A stretch of 64,000 bases of DNA from Marixanthomonas sp. SCSIO 43207. Lineage in GTDB: Bacteria > Bacteroidota > Bacteroidia > Flavobacteriales > Flavobacteriaceae. The notes beneath the pieces are model-generated. The model was not told the origin of the DNA and searched no databases. It saw only the letters and a program-made list of their open reading frames with translations. The DNA lies in assembly GCF_019904255.1 (NCBI RefSeq), contig NZ_CP063203.1:1240001-1304000 (forward strand). Reading direction: 5' to 3'. The translations under genes were made by a program, and so were the position numbers. Below are positions 45,245 to 54,482 of this stretch, one piece after another. The stretch's first letter is position 1, and every line of letters begins with the position of its first letter.

Positions 45245-45369
45245 AACGGTCTCGTATAACCGTCAGTTACGGATTTAAAGTTAATGTTTTTCGGTTAAGC
45301 ACGGACGTTAGCAATTTCGAGTGGATTCGGACGAAGTCGAATCCGCCGTAATTGCGGTTATACATTGTT
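45245..45369 (-). repeat. attC-like repeat 44, type B
   Basis: Type B; 3' site of the cassette at 45382. Confidence 0.9.
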
Positions 45370-45381
45370 GTAAAACGTTTT

Positions 45382-45915
45382 TTATTCATCAAATAATCCA
45401 CGAGCGGTTAGTACTCCTTTTTTCTTTTCGTTAAACAGCTTTTCGATGCTTTCTCCATTAAGTCCTTTCCAAATTCCGTTTTTTGTTTTTTGTACTGGGT
45501 CATATTGATATTTTTGATGATAATAATGACCTTTTTCCTCATTCAAGGAAATGTACAAAATCACGTTTTCATAATTTTCAAATCCTGGACGTCCATAATG
45601 GTCATAAGCAACAAATTCAATCGTGTCTGTTTTCAAGTCGTTAAACACATTTTTAACAACTCTATATTTGTTTTTGAATCCGTAATCCATAACATAACTT
45701 ACTATCCGAATTGAATCTCCAGTTATTGAGTCAATTTCTATTCGAGTATTATTTTCATTTGGGTCAAATTCAATTACAGATATTTTTTCTCCGACAAAAG
45801 CATAAAGATTTACAGAATCGTTCTCCAAATTAAATTCCGATTTCTGTCCGACTTTAGTTGATTTACAACTAATCAGTATAATTAAAATTCCCAGAATTGG
45901 AAAGATGCGATTCAT
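45382..45915 (-). CDS. Lipoprotein of unknown function
   Basis: A 177-residue protein with a lipoprotein signal (MNRIFPILGILIILISC). Beta-rich mature part with a final basic helix (SIEKLFNEKKKGVLT). No family recognised. Confidence 0.68.
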   Translation of the reverse strand: MNRIFPILGILIILISCKSTKVGQKSEFNLENDSVNLYAFVGEKISVIEFDPNENNTRIEIDSITGDSIRIVSYVMDYGFKNKYRVVKNVFNDLKTDTIEFVAYDHYGRPGFENYENVILYISLNEEKGHYYHQKYQYDPVQKTKNGIWKGLNGESIEKLFNEKKKGVLTARGLFDE

Positions 45916-45933
45916 TTGGTCAAAATGTTTTAC

Positions 45934-46058
45934 AACGGTCTCGTATAACCGTCAGTTACGGATTTAAAGTTAATAATTTTCGGTTAAGCACTGACGTTAG
46001 CAATTCCGAGTGGATTCGGACGTAGTCGAATCCGCCGTAATTGCGGTTATACATTGTT
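45934..46058 (-). repeat. attC-like repeat 45, type B
   Basis: Type B; 3' site of the cassette at 46071. Confidence 0.9.
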
Positions 46059-46070
46059 GTGCTTAGTTTT

Positions 46071-46499
46071 TTATTCAACTTTTGTAACTTTCTTTGATTG
46101 AACAATAAAGATTTGTTTTTCATTCGCTCCGATGTCAATATATCGTCCATTTTTAGCTTTTAAAATTGTATCAAATTCTAAAGTCCGATTTATTTCGATA
46201 CCAAATTCTTTGTCAATTACTTCTGTTGTTTTGTAGGTTCCAGATACTCGAAACTCTTTTCCGTCAACATAAATCGATGCGTTTTTAGAGATTCCCCATT
46301 CAGGTATCATTTCAATTTGGTGATTTTTTAATCGTATACTGTCATTAACTTTTACATTCAAGGTATCGTTTTCAAATGCAGAATGAAATGAAATATTCGA
46401 TTGTCCTTTTGGAAGATTTTTATAAGAGTTACAGGAAATCAGTCCGAATAAGAATGTTAGAATTAATATGATTTTATTATTTAATTTGTTTTTTCGCAA
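46071..46499 (-). CDS. Lipoprotein of unknown function
   Basis: About 142 residues. I start at a TTG (MRKNKLNNKIILILTFLFGLIS) to place the signal peptide at the N-terminus; a GTG at 46517 in the tag is the alternative. Lipobox GLISC. Beta-rich mature part, no family recognised. Confidence 0.6.
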   Translation of the reverse strand: MRKNKLNNKIILILTFLFGLISCNSYKNLPKGQSNISFHSAFENDTLNVKVNDSIRLKNHQIEMIPEWGISKNASIYVDGKEFRVSGTYKTTEVIDKEFGIEINRTLEFDTILKAKNGRYIDIGANEKQIFIVQSKKVTKVE

Positions 46500-46517
46500 T
46501 TCTGTTAAATTAAGCAC

Positions 46518-46643
46518 AACGGTCTCGTATAACCGCAGTTATGGAGTAAAAGGTACTTAATTTTTGGATCAAGAACAGACGTTAGCAATTCCGAGTGGAT
46601 TCGGACGTAGTCGAATCCGCCGTAATTGCGGTTATACATTGTT
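46518..46643 (-). repeat. attC-like repeat 46, type A
   Basis: Type A with several private changes (GGAGTAAAAGGTACTT). 3' site of the cassette at 46686. Confidence 0.9.
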
Positions 46644-46685
46644 AGCCACAGTTTTTTTATTTCCTGATGTAATTTTTGTCTCATT

Positions 46686-47345
46686 CTATGCCTTATGTCT
46701 GGTAATAAAATCTTGAATACTTGAGATGAATAATTTCACCTGTTCTGAATTATATTCATCATAATTACCGTGTGCAGCTTTATTTCTTAAATCAAGCCAA
46801 GCAGTTACATTCTTATTGTCAAGTTTTTCATAAATATTCGCTTTTGTAAGCTCTACATTTATATTACTTGCTTTTTTTGGATTTCCCTTTGCATCTAGTA
46901 AATCAATATTATTCTTTGTAGCAAGTTGTTTTAAATGATTCTCTAATGTTGAACCTGCCAAAACTGCTGCTGCATCTTTATATCCTGTTTCGTTCAAGTG
47001 GTTAGACATTTCTAAAAAATCCGAAAATACATTTGAATGAACGAGTTCAACCAAACTTTGTAAATAGCCATTCTCAATGTCATCTTTTAGTGAACTCACT
47101 ACACCTAAAATGTCAGAAGTATGTTTATGTAAGTGAGGATTTAATGCTTGAATTTTGTTTATTTCTTTACTGTAAGTAGAATTTTCCCCAGTAATTCTAT
47201 GAATTGCGGCTATTGAACTTGTCACCAAACTTTGCCTATCTATTTTCGGCTTATCACTCAAATCATTGTATTCCGATGTTCTTCTATATTCGTGATATTT
47301 TTCAAGAAGTCTGTTTAATTGATTTAAGTGGAATTCGTTATTCAT
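46686..47345 (-). CDS. HEPN-like protein
   Basis: A 219-residue helical protein. AAVLAGSTLENHLKQLATKN followed by WLDLRNKAAHGNYDEY (R187, H192; RX4H) is the layout of HEPN/DUF4145-like proteins, which are RNases or minimal nucleotidyltransferase partners in toxin and defence systems. No partner gene is in this cassette. Activity not shown. Confidence 0.68.
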   Translation of the reverse strand: MNNEFHLNQLNRLLEKYHEYRRTSEYNDLSDKPKIDRQSLVTSSIAAIHRITGENSTYSKEINKIQALNPHLHKHTSDILGVVSSLKDDIENGYLQSLVELVHSNVFSDFLEMSNHLNETGYKDAAAVLAGSTLENHLKQLATKNNIDLLDAKGNPKKASNINVELTKANIYEKLDNKNVTAWLDLRNKAAHGNYDEYNSEQVKLFISSIQDFITRHKA

Positions 47346-47368
47346 AATGTTTTTTTCAAATTGTGGCT

Positions 47369-47494
47369 AACGGTCTCGTATAACCGTCAGTTACGGGTTA
47401 AAGTACGCAAATTTTTCGGTTTAGCACAGACGTTAGCAATTCCGAGTGGATTCGGACGCAGTCGAATCCGCCGTAATTGCGGTTATACATTGTT
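47369..47494 (-). repeat. attC-like repeat 47, type B
   Basis: Type B variant; 3' site of the cassette at 47507. Confidence 0.9.
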
Positions 47495-47506
47495 GTACCC
47501 AGTTTT

Positions 47507-48136
47507 TTATTCATTTTCGTTATTTTCTTCTGTTTCTGGAATTTCGTAATCGTTATTATGCCAAGAGATTAATCCGAACAAAGTCTCATCATCCGTTCCG
47601 TGTAATCTGAACATTCCATTATTTTGTTCGATAAACTCTGCAATTATTCTATCGTTAATTTTCTTTTTGAAAAAGAGGTTAATCGTGTCTTTTATCAAAG
47701 TATAAGGTGTCAATAAAAATCCACGTCTTGACCACCATCCAGCCAATAAATTAATTACAAAAGATTTTATTTTTTTATTTCTGCCACAATTCGAGCATAG
47801 AATTCTGTTTTCGGTTGTTTCATTGCACAAAAGGATTATGGAAACGATTGTGTTAAATTCCTGTCCAATTAATTTGGTTTCTTTTAATCCACAATTTGGA
47901 CATTTTAGATTTTCTATATTTCTAATTAACGATTGCTTTTCAAAGTCAGTTAGTGTATTAGTTTCCGCATCTACCCAAGTAATGAGTCTTTCGTCTAAAT
48001 TCCTTTTTTCGATTTCCTCTTTTAAAATTCCGAGTACTTCTTTTCGTAATCCTTTAGACTCATTTCTCGCAATATTTTCAATTTTTGAATCTGAAAACCC
48101 TTTGTAGTTTTCTCTTATTTCTTCAACACTATACAT
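47507..48136 (-). CDS. Zinc-ribbon protein
   Basis: A 209-residue protein. CPNCGLKE at about residue 79 and LCSNCGRNKK at about residue 112 form a zinc ribbon (CXXC...CXXC). A single hydrophobic stretch follows (SFVINLLAGWW). The N-terminus is a short helical domain (YSVEEIRENYKGFSDSKIE). Role unknown. Confidence 0.65.
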   Translation of the reverse strand: MYSVEEIRENYKGFSDSKIENIARNESKGLRKEVLGILKEEIEKRNLDERLITWVDAETNTLTDFEKQSLIRNIENLKCPNCGLKETKLIGQEFNTIVSIILLCNETTENRILCSNCGRNKKIKSFVINLLAGWWSRRGFLLTPYTLIKDTINLFFKKKINDRIIAEFIEQNNGMFRLHGTDDETLFGLISWHNNDYEIPETEENNENE

Positions 48137-48165
48137 TCAGATTGAGTTCGGTTTAAATTGGGTAC

Positions 48166-48291
48166 AACGGTCTCGTATAACCGTCAGTTACGGGTTAATA
48201 TACGCAGACTTTTCGGTTTAGCACAGACGTTAGCAATTCCGAGTGGATTCGGACGAAGTCGAATCCGCCGTAATTGCGGTTATACATTGTT
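48166..48291 (-). repeat. attC-like repeat 48, type B
   Basis: Type B variant (GGGTTAATATACGC inner arm, as in repeat 32). 3' site of the cassette at 48290; the gene's stop codon overlaps the tag. Confidence 0.9.
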
Positions 48292-48799
48292 ACCACACGT
48301 TTTTTATTAGTCGTCTTAATTTTCTGTCGGTTATTTTCATTTGTACAAATCCGCATTTTCCAGCTACTCCATAAACTGTTCCAGCAATCTCTTCTTTAAA
48401 TTCAGACCAAATTTGCGCAACATTTTCAGGGTTCAGTTTGTCAATCACAACACTCAATTCAGGTTTTTCATTCAAGTTTACAATTATCGCTCTTCGATTT
48501 TTATAATGTAAAACAAATAATATTTTACATCCGCATTCAGTTCCATATTGATTTTCGTGTTCATTAATTATTGTCGGTGAATGAGCAGTTTTTATTTTGA
48601 GTTCAGATTGTTTATATATTGAGTCAGTTTTTATTTTGGCTTTTATCAATTCAATCCGTTCAGTTTTTGATTCCGCTTTTTCAAATTTCATTTTCCATAC
48701 TCTATTTTCCTCTTGCAAGTTGCAATCGGTAGTTTTGTTTTCTTGAGAATATGTTGTTCCGAAAACTAAAATTGTCAATATGTACAGAATTTTTTTCAA
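48290..48799 (-). CDS. Secreted protein of unknown function
   Basis: A 169-residue protein with a signal peptide (MKKILYILTILVFGTTYSQ); TTG start in the cassette leader. Two cysteines in the middle (YGTECGCKILF) and one near the end. No family recognised. Confidence 0.68.
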   Translation of the reverse strand: MKKILYILTILVFGTTYSQENKTTDCNLQEENRVWKMKFEKAESKTERIELIKAKIKTDSIYKQSELKIKTAHSPTIINEHENQYGTECGCKILFVLHYKNRRAIIVNLNEKPELSVVIDKLNPENVAQIWSEFKEEIAGTVYGVAGKCGFVQMKITDRKLRRLIKNVW

Positions 48800-48808
48800 A
48801 TGTGTGGT

Positions 48809-48931
48809 AACGGGAAGTATAACCGTCAGTTGCGGGCTAAAGGTAGCGATTTTCGGTTTGGCACGGACGCTCGCAATTCCGTGTGGATTCGGACGCAGTC
48901 GAATCCGCCGTAATTGCGGTTATACAATGTT
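48809..48931 (-). repeat. attC-like repeat 49, divergent type B
   Basis: Type B with a shortened opening (AACGGGAAGTATAACC), GCGGGCTAAAGG inner arm and AATGTTG end. The most diverged B copy. 3' site of the cassette at 48941. Confidence 0.88.
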
Positions 48932-48940
48932 GTAAACAGT

Positions 48941-49396
48941 CTATTTGTAAAAAAACTTACCGTAGTGAAATAACTTAATTAAGGGTTGATTTGGGTCTGG
49001 GATTTGGTCTTCTCCTTCGAAAAAAAGCTCATCTCCAGTAATTCCAAAAGTAACAAACTCAGAAGATGCCCCACCTGGATTAAAGTCGAGTTTTCCATTA
49101 TTAGTAATTAGCCATTCAAACGAAGAATATGTTCCGGTAGGACTTTGTCCCCAACCCGTGAAATCTGATTTAAAAGAAATCCGTGCTCCAGCATTTTTTG
49201 CATTAGTAATGGACTCGATTTCAGATTGAGAGAGGTTGAGGCCAGAGTCATTTATAATATATGACAACTCATATCGATCGAATATCCAAGGACTTCCCTG
49301 AATCAATAATTCTTCAGTAGATAGGTTATCATCATCTGATTCGCATGATAATATAATTATTACTAGAGCAAAGAGAATGTATTTAAAGTTTTTCAT
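48941..49396 (-). CDS. Lipoprotein of unknown function
   Basis: A 151-residue protein with a lipoprotein signal (MKNFKYILFALVIIILSC) followed by an acidic linker (ESDDDNLSTEE), typical of Bacteroidota surface lipoproteins. The rest (WIFDRYELSYIIND, ISFKSDFTGWGQSPTGTYSS) looks like a small lipocalin-like beta barrel. Confidence 0.72.
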   Translation of the reverse strand: MKNFKYILFALVIIILSCESDDDNLSTEELLIQGSPWIFDRYELSYIINDSGLNLSQSEIESITNAKNAGARISFKSDFTGWGQSPTGTYSSFEWLITNNGKLDFNPGGASSEFVTFGITGDELFFEGEDQIPDPNQPLIKLFHYGKFFYK

Positions 49397-49411
49397 TTGT
49401 AGATTGTTTAC

Positions 49412-49536
49412 AACGGTCTCGTATAACCGTCTGTTACGGGATTAAAGATAATGTTTTTCGGTTTAGCACAGACGTTAGCAATTCCGAGTGGATTCGGACG
49501 TAGTCGAATCCGCCGTAATTGCGGTTATACATTGTT
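49412..49536 (-). repeat. attC-like repeat 50, type B
   Basis: Type B with GTCTGTTACGG in the left arm. 3' site of the cassette at 49574. Confidence 0.9.
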
Positions 49537-49573
49537 GTGGGTAGTTTTTTATTTTTCATATTCAGTTTTTTAA

Positions 49574-49954
49574 TCAGTAATGTACCCAATAAGAGTCTGT
49601 TTCCTCTCCGTTATCAACCATTCTAATTCGTACGTCAAATAATTCAGTTAGAATTTTTTCTTTAGTTGAGTTGTCAAATTCCTCAAATGCCAATTCCTCA
49701 ATATGTTCAGAAATTTTGTCTCCCTTATGCCATTTTTCCGAAACAATTTTTTCAATCAGAATGTTTAATTCAGGTGAAGGAATTTCTTTTTCCGATTTAT
49801 GCCAAATAAATTCCTGCTTTTCTTCAGGGTCATTTTCATCATAGATTGCAATTCCGCCAATTGAGTCAACCGTTTCATTTGTCAATTCAATTTTCTCAAC
49901 TCCGTATAATTTTAGATAAGATTTTAAGAAATTTAGTCTTTTTGATTCTTGCAT
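49574..49954 (-). CDS. Hypothetical acidic protein
   Basis: A 126-residue soluble acidic protein (IAIYDENDPEEKQEF, ELAFEEFDNSTKEKIL). No signal peptide and no family recognised. Confidence 0.6.
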   Translation of the reverse strand: MQESKRLNFLKSYLKLYGVEKIELTNETVDSIGGIAIYDENDPEEKQEFIWHKSEKEIPSPELNILIEKIVSEKWHKGDKISEHIEELAFEEFDNSTKEKILTELFDVRIRMVDNGEETDSYWVHY

Positions 49955-49977
49955 TTCGGTTTGGTCAAATTACCCAC

Positions 49978-50102
49978 AACGGTCTCGTATAACCGTCAGT
50001 TACGGGTTTTAAGTTACTATTTTTCGGTTAAGAACTGGCGTTAGCAATTCCGAGTGGATTCGGACGTAGTCGAATCCGCCGTAATTGCGGTTATACATTG
50101 TT
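49978..50102 (-). repeat. attC-like repeat 51, type B
   Basis: Type B; 3' site of the TPR cassette at 50116. Confidence 0.9.
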
Positions 50103-50115
50103 AGGCAACGTATTT

Positions 50116-50625
50116 TCATTTCCCAATTAGTTTTTCAATCCAACTTTTCGGTTCGATTCCGAGTTCTTTTTCCAATTTCACAATTTCATTTATAGTCGGT
50201 TGAAATTTTGGTTCTAATTTCTTTGCTTGTTTAAAGTCAGATAACGCTTTTTCTAATTCTCTATTTTCCTTTCTCAAATAAGCTCGACATCTCCAAAAGG
50301 TTGCATCTTTTGGATTTAACTCGATTGCTTTTCCACAATCATTTTCAGCGTCTTGATTTTTATTCCACTTTTTATTCAATTCCGCACGATTTGAGTAAGC
50401 TATGGAATTCCGCTTATCAAATTCAATTGCTAAATTCAGATTTTCAATTCCTTTTTCAAGTTGTCCAATCTCAAAATAAGCAACTCCTAAATTATTATAC
50501 GCATTGCTATTTTTCTCCGTTTTCAGTTTTTCATTCAATTCCGATATTGTTTTTTCATATTCCCACATTTCGTCGAAGAATAGAATTCGGAATGATTTAT
50601 TATATAGTTCTGAAGTCGGTTTCAT
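50116..50625 (-). CDS. TPR-repeat protein
   Basis: A 169-residue soluble protein with about three tetratricopeptide repeats: NAYNNLGVAYFEIGQLEKGI, AYSNRAELNKKWNKNQDAE and FWRCRAYLRKENRELEKAL. TPRs mediate protein-protein contacts; the partner is unknown. No signal peptide. Confidence 0.82.
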   Translation of the reverse strand: MKPTSELYNKSFRILFFDEMWEYEKTISELNEKLKTEKNSNAYNNLGVAYFEIGQLEKGIENLNLAIEFDKRNSIAYSNRAELNKKWNKNQDAENDCGKAIELNPKDATFWRCRAYLRKENRELEKALSDFKQAKKLEPKFQPTINEIVKLEKELGIEPKSWIEKLIGK

Positions 50626-50634
50626 ATGTTGCCT

Positions 50635-50759
50635 AACGGTCTCGTATAACCGTCAGTTACGGGATTAAAGTTAATAATTTTCGGTTAAGAACTGGCGTTA
50701 GCAATTCCGAGTGGATTCGGACGTAGTCGAATCCGCCGTAATTGCGGTTATACATTGTT
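50635..50759 (-). repeat. attC-like repeat 52, type B
   Basis: Type B, identical to repeat 40. 3' site of the intact duplicate at 50748, whose stop codon lies inside it. Confidence 0.9.
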
Positions 50760-51296
50760 GTGTGCAGTTTTTATCTTTTTTTCAATTGATTTAAGTATAG
50801 AAACATACTTTTCAAATTGCTCAATATCCTTAATTCCATATTCAGGCGTTAATACTATTCGGTCGGCTGTTTTAAATCCAGTTTCTATATAAATTCTTTC
50901 GTTTATTATTTTTTCGCAAAAATATTTATCAGATGCGAGTTGTTTTAGCAAGTCAATATTTCCGCCAAACCAAAATTGTTTTAAAATCGGTTTAGGAACA
51001 AATGCTCGTCTTTTTGGGAAAAGAAAATTCAAAAATTTATTCCACGAATCGATTGGGAATATTGTTAATTCGGTTTTGTATGTTTTGTCTAAATGTAAGG
51101 TAATTCGAAACGGTTCAGTTACAGGCATTGCTCCGCCAACTTCGTTCAGGTTAATGCTAATTTTAGTTCCGTCAACTTTTATAATTCCGTTTTTTGGTTG
51201 ATAAACGTATTTTCCTATCGGACTGTTTACACTTTTATTCAAACCCTCTGAATATTTCCCGCTATACTTTTCTGTCAGTTCTTGAATAATGTTCAT
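50748..51296 (-). CDS. Hypothetical protein, intact copy of a duplicated cassette
   Basis: 182 residues from the ATG at 51296 (MNIIQELTEKYSG). A soluble protein with a beta-rich centre (FRITLHLDKTYKTELTIFP) and a helical C-terminus that ends ...HNNV, the last residues and TAA being supplied by the repeat. The frameshifted twin is at 41931-42478. Confidence 0.68.
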   Translation of the reverse strand: MNIIQELTEKYSGKYSEGLNKSVNSPIGKYVYQPKNGIIKVDGTKISINLNEVGGAMPVTEPFRITLHLDKTYKTELTIFPIDSWNKFLNFLFPKRRAFVPKPILKQFWFGGNIDLLKQLASDKYFCEKIINERIYIETGFKTADRIVLTPEYGIKDIEQFEKYVSILKSIEKKIKTAHNNV

Positions 51297-51325
51297 TAAT
51301 TCAGAGTTTTTCTCAAATTGCACAC

Positions 51326-51451
51326 AACGGTCTCGTATAACCGTCAGTTACGGTTTTTAAAGTTAATGATTTTCGGTTAAGCACAGACGTTAGCAATACC
51401 GAGTGGATTCGGACGCAGTCGAATCCGCCGTAATTGCGGTTATACATTGTT
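51326..51451 (-). repeat. attC-like repeat 53, type B
   Basis: Type B with AATACCGAG. 3' site of the two-gene cassette at 51464-52379. Confidence 0.9.
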
Positions 51452-51463
51452 GTGCAACGTTTT

Positions 51464-52168
51464 TTATATTACTGTTTTGTTTTCGTGCCAATCATTCAAG
51501 TCCTCAATAAAATAATTGATGATATCATCATAATTATCATTTTTGTCATTGTAATCGAACGTTAACCAATCTTCCCAAAAATCGACAAGTAATTTATATA
51601 ATTTCTTATCTAATTTGGATAGTTTCTTATAGAGAATATCGTATTTGTTCATTCGATTATTATCTGCTTTCATAGCAAAAAATAGTCCAATGAAAGAGTC
51701 AACAGCTTCTCTGTCATAAATTCCATTTTCTCTATATCTTAATGCAATCTCTTGCATTTGTCCCGATGACATTTTCTTTGATTTATAGTCGCTCAAGAAT
51801 TGACTGTTTTTAAATCCCAAATCAATGAAAATTGGTAGCATTTTTATGTGCTCGAGACAATTACTTATATGGTCTTTTAAAGCAGTTGAAAATAAATAGT
51901 ATAACTTTTCATTTTCCTCTATTTTCTTATTTAAATCTCTACCTATATCAAGTCCATTTGATTTTAGTCTTATGTGTAATAATTCGTGTGTAAAATCCGC
52001 TGGACTTAAATTATCCTCGTAAACATAAATGGTTATGTTGTCATCTTTAAAGTTTGTTATGAAATTCGGTTCAAAACTTGGCTCTAAAGTTATGTTATGA
52101 GTAGTATTTAAATTATTCCATAATTCACTATTGCGCTCGTCTAATAAAGAATTTAAATATTCACTCAT
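51464..52168 (-). CDS. Possible metallopeptidase-like protein (HEXXH motif)
   Basis: About 234 residues from the ATG at 52168, which overlaps the stop of the gene before it (ATGAGTGA). FTHELLHIRL has the HEXXH zinc motif within a helix; a later acidic helix could supply the third ligand. Long helical C-terminal part. Peptidase activity is inference from the motif alone. Confidence 0.55.
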   Translation of the reverse strand: MSEYLNSLLDERNSELWNNLNTTHNITLEPSFEPNFITNFKDDNITIYVYEDNLSPADFTHELLHIRLKSNGLDIGRDLNKKIEENEKLYYLFSTALKDHISNCLEHIKMLPIFIDLGFKNSQFLSDYKSKKMSSGQMQEIALRYRENGIYDREAVDSFIGLFFAMKADNNRMNKYDILYKKLSKLDKKLYKLLVDFWEDWLTFDYNDKNDNYDDIINYFIEDLNDWHENKTVI

Positions 52169-52379
52169 TTTTTTCGAAATCATTAAATCCAAAATCCTCT
52201 GGCTCAATCATAAAGGATGACGATTGGTTTTCTATAAGTTCGAGAATTGCATAATAACCGAATTCTTCGCCAGCTTTAAAATCATCCTTATTCAGTTTCG
52301 ATTTTAATTCAGCGTGACGTTCTTTAATCAAGTATACTAAATCTCTTAAATAAAGTCTATATGTTTCGTCTGTTTTCAA
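52161..52379 (-). CDS. Small hypothetical protein
   Basis: About 72 residues from a TTG at 52379 (MKTDETYRLYLRDLVYLIKE); longer frames begin inside the flanking repeat. Helical, acidic at the end. It overlaps the HEXXH protein gene, suggesting that the two work together. Confidence 0.6.
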   Translation of the reverse strand: MKTDETYRLYLRDLVYLIKERHAELKSKLNKDDFKAGEEFGYYAILELIENQSSSFMIEPEDFGFNDFEKNE

Positions 52380-52399
52380 TGTCTGGTCAAATGTTGCAC

Positions 52400-52522
52400 A
52401 ACGGTCTAGGCTATGAGTAGTTGCGTGGTTTAGCACTTAACTTTGCAAGTACACACCAAACTGAAAATCCGCCAGGATTTTCAGAAGTAGGCGAGAACAA
52501 GCAATTACTTATAGCCAATGTT
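52400..52522 (-). repeat. attC-like repeat 54, type C
   Basis: Type C with an AATGTTG end. 3' site of the Sel1 cassette at 52535. Confidence 0.9.
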
Positions 52523-52534
52523 GTAAAACGTTTT

Positions 52535-53314
52535 TTATAATTCAGCTTTATAAAGGTTTTTCATATTTTTCAATGGTCTTCCTAATAATTTTTCTGCTTC
52601 TTTTTGTCCATTTGCTTTTTGGTTAGAAGTCAGTTTAGTTTCTAATTCTTGTATTTCTTTTACAATCTGCTGTTGTTGAATGTAAGAAAAGTCCCTTTTA
52701 AATTCATTGAATATTAGAAACCATTGGTAGCTTTTAAAAAGGTCTTTCTCTAATTCTCCACCATCTCTATACATTTGGGCAAGTTGTAATCTAACTGATG
52801 TAATGTAACCGCTTTTTGTCAAATTCTCTGGGTTTTCAAGTTTTCCAAGTCGAGTTGCCCAATCCAACATTTTGTCCATATTTTTTTCAACTCCCATTCC
52901 TGAATAGTAGCAGTTGATGACATTCCACATACAAGTTCCATCTCCGTTTTCGGCACACTTTAGCCCAAATTCAAAAGCTTTTTTATAATCTTGTTCAACT
53001 CCGTCTCCATTTCCATAAGCCATCATCATTTGATAAAGTCCATCATTAAATCCTTGTTCAGCAGATTTGGCAAACCATTCAATTCCCTTTTCGATATTTT
53101 GCTCAACGCCAGCTCCTGCACGATAACAGTAACCTAAATTATATTGCGCTTCAGCATTTCCTAATTCAGCCGACTTTTTTAAAATCGGGATTGCCTCTTC
53201 AAATTTCTGCTGTTCAATTAATTTTTTTGATTGTTCATTTAATTCGTCCGCAGTTTGTCCGAAAACATTAATGCTTAAAAAAGTCAGAATTATAAATGTT
53301 ATTTGTTTTGTCAT
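52535..53314 (-). CDS. Secreted Sel1-repeat protein
   Basis: A 259-residue protein with a signal peptide (MTKQITFIILTFLSINVFGQ) and several Sel1-like repeats: AELGNAEAQYNLGYCYRAGAG, AEQGFNDGLYQMMMAYGNGDG and KCAENGDGTCMWNVINCYYSG. Sel1 repeats form helical scaffolds for protein binding, here outside the cytoplasm. Confidence 0.85.
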   Translation of the reverse strand: MTKQITFIILTFLSINVFGQTADELNEQSKKLIEQQKFEEAIPILKKSAELGNAEAQYNLGYCYRAGAGVEQNIEKGIEWFAKSAEQGFNDGLYQMMMAYGNGDGVEQDYKKAFEFGLKCAENGDGTCMWNVINCYYSGMGVEKNMDKMLDWATRLGKLENPENLTKSGYITSVRLQLAQMYRDGGELEKDLFKSYQWFLIFNEFKRDFSYIQQQQIVKEIQELETKLTSNQKANGQKEAEKLLGRPLKNMKNLYKAEL

Positions 53315-53335
53315 TCGTTTTTCAAAATGTTTTAC

Positions 53336-53458
53336 AACGGTTTCGGCTATGAGTAGTTGCGTGGTTTAGCACTTAACTTTGCAAGTACACACCAAACTGA
53401 AAATCGGCGAGGATTTTCAGAAGAAGGCGAGAACGAGCAATTACTTATAGCCATTGTT
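53336..53458 (-). repeat. attC-like repeat 55, type C
   Basis: Type C; 3' site of the PIN-like cassette at 53472. Confidence 0.9.
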
Positions 53459-53471
53459 GTGTAACGTTTTT

Positions 53472-54461
53472 TTAAAATGGTGGTGGCGGAACAGGAACTT
53501 TCAAATTCGATACTGTTTGATAAAATTCTTTTAATAATTCCGTATTAATTTTATCTTTATTTTTCTCGACAAATTCGTGAAGGTATTCGTTGATGTCTTC
53601 GTCTTCACTAATCCACAAAATCTGTGAATTATTTAAACTTGCAGAAACGTATTGGTTTGCTTGTTCTGTAGAAAAAGATTCAAATTTTGAAAGTTTTTGA
53701 AGAAGTTGTCTTGAAGAGTAAAAATTTCCACTTTCAATGAGCTTTGAAATTAGAATATCTTTTTCCAATTCAGTCGCTAATTTTATTTCAGGAAAAATAT
53801 CTTTAAAGAAATCAGATAACGTTTTGTAAAATTTTATTTCAGAAAACTTTTTTCGATTCCATTCTCTTGCTAAAAATGTATTGAAATTTGTATTGTTAAG
53901 TTCTGAAAAATAGTCTTTATCATCTGCAATAAAGTATAAATCGTTATTGTTCTCAACATTTTCTAACAAGCATTCCCAATTAATTGCATCACCATAAGAT
54001 TTGTTTTTTCCAGGTGGATTCCCAATATCATATCTCAATCTACCTTTTTCAACAAGTTTAGATGTAGTAGGAATATAATTTGCCTTTTGAAAAAGCATCT
54101 CAATTATTTTATCTGCTTGTAATGTATGAGTTTCAATTTTTAGCATTAAATTCTTTAGAAGAGATTGTTTTTCTCTGTCGTAATCTTTAATCAACTTTTT
54201 TAAAGTTTCATATTCTTTGTAGCCTTTACAAAACTTTGGAAATTGTGGATTTAATTTTGATTGATTAAATGTTTTTAAAGCATCCGCAAGTTTAGTATCT
54301 CTATTTCTATTAAACTCATCTACGATTTGTTCTGGTAAATGCAGTTCCAATTGGTCGTTGTCCATTAGAACCATCAGTTTACTCAGTTCTTCCAAATCAT
54401 CATTCGAAAAATGATAGAATTTCAGATAAACATTAGTATCAATAAATAGGTGTATTGCCAT
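53472..54461 (-). CDS. PIN-like domain protein
   Basis: About 329 residues from ATG 54461. The start MAIHLFIDTNVYLKF carries the first PIN aspartate; LPEQIVDEFNRNRD and LYFIADDKDYFSEL can supply later acidic residues. The layout resembles DUF4935 PIN-like proteins. PIN domains are often RNases of toxin-antitoxin systems, but this protein is much longer than a VapC toxin and has no small antitoxin gene in its cassette. Confidence 0.72.
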   Translation of the reverse strand: MAIHLFIDTNVYLKFYHFSNDDLEELSKLMVLMDNDQLELHLPEQIVDEFNRNRDTKLADALKTFNQSKLNPQFPKFCKGYKEYETLKKLIKDYDREKQSLLKNLMLKIETHTLQADKIIEMLFQKANYIPTTSKLVEKGRLRYDIGNPPGKNKSYGDAINWECLLENVENNNDLYFIADDKDYFSELNNTNFNTFLAREWNRKKFSEIKFYKTLSDFFKDIFPEIKLATELEKDILISKLIESGNFYSSRQLLQKLSKFESFSTEQANQYVSASLNNSQILWISEDEDINEYLHEFVEKNKDKINTELLKEFYQTVSNLKVPVPPPPF

Positions 54462-54482
54462 AGTCTTTATCAAATGTTACAC

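Noticed and set aside
45956-46150. 64-residue - strand ORF crossing a repeat
   Set aside because: It overlaps the end of the lipoprotein gene at 46071 in another frame, and its second half is repeat sequence read in the third frame.
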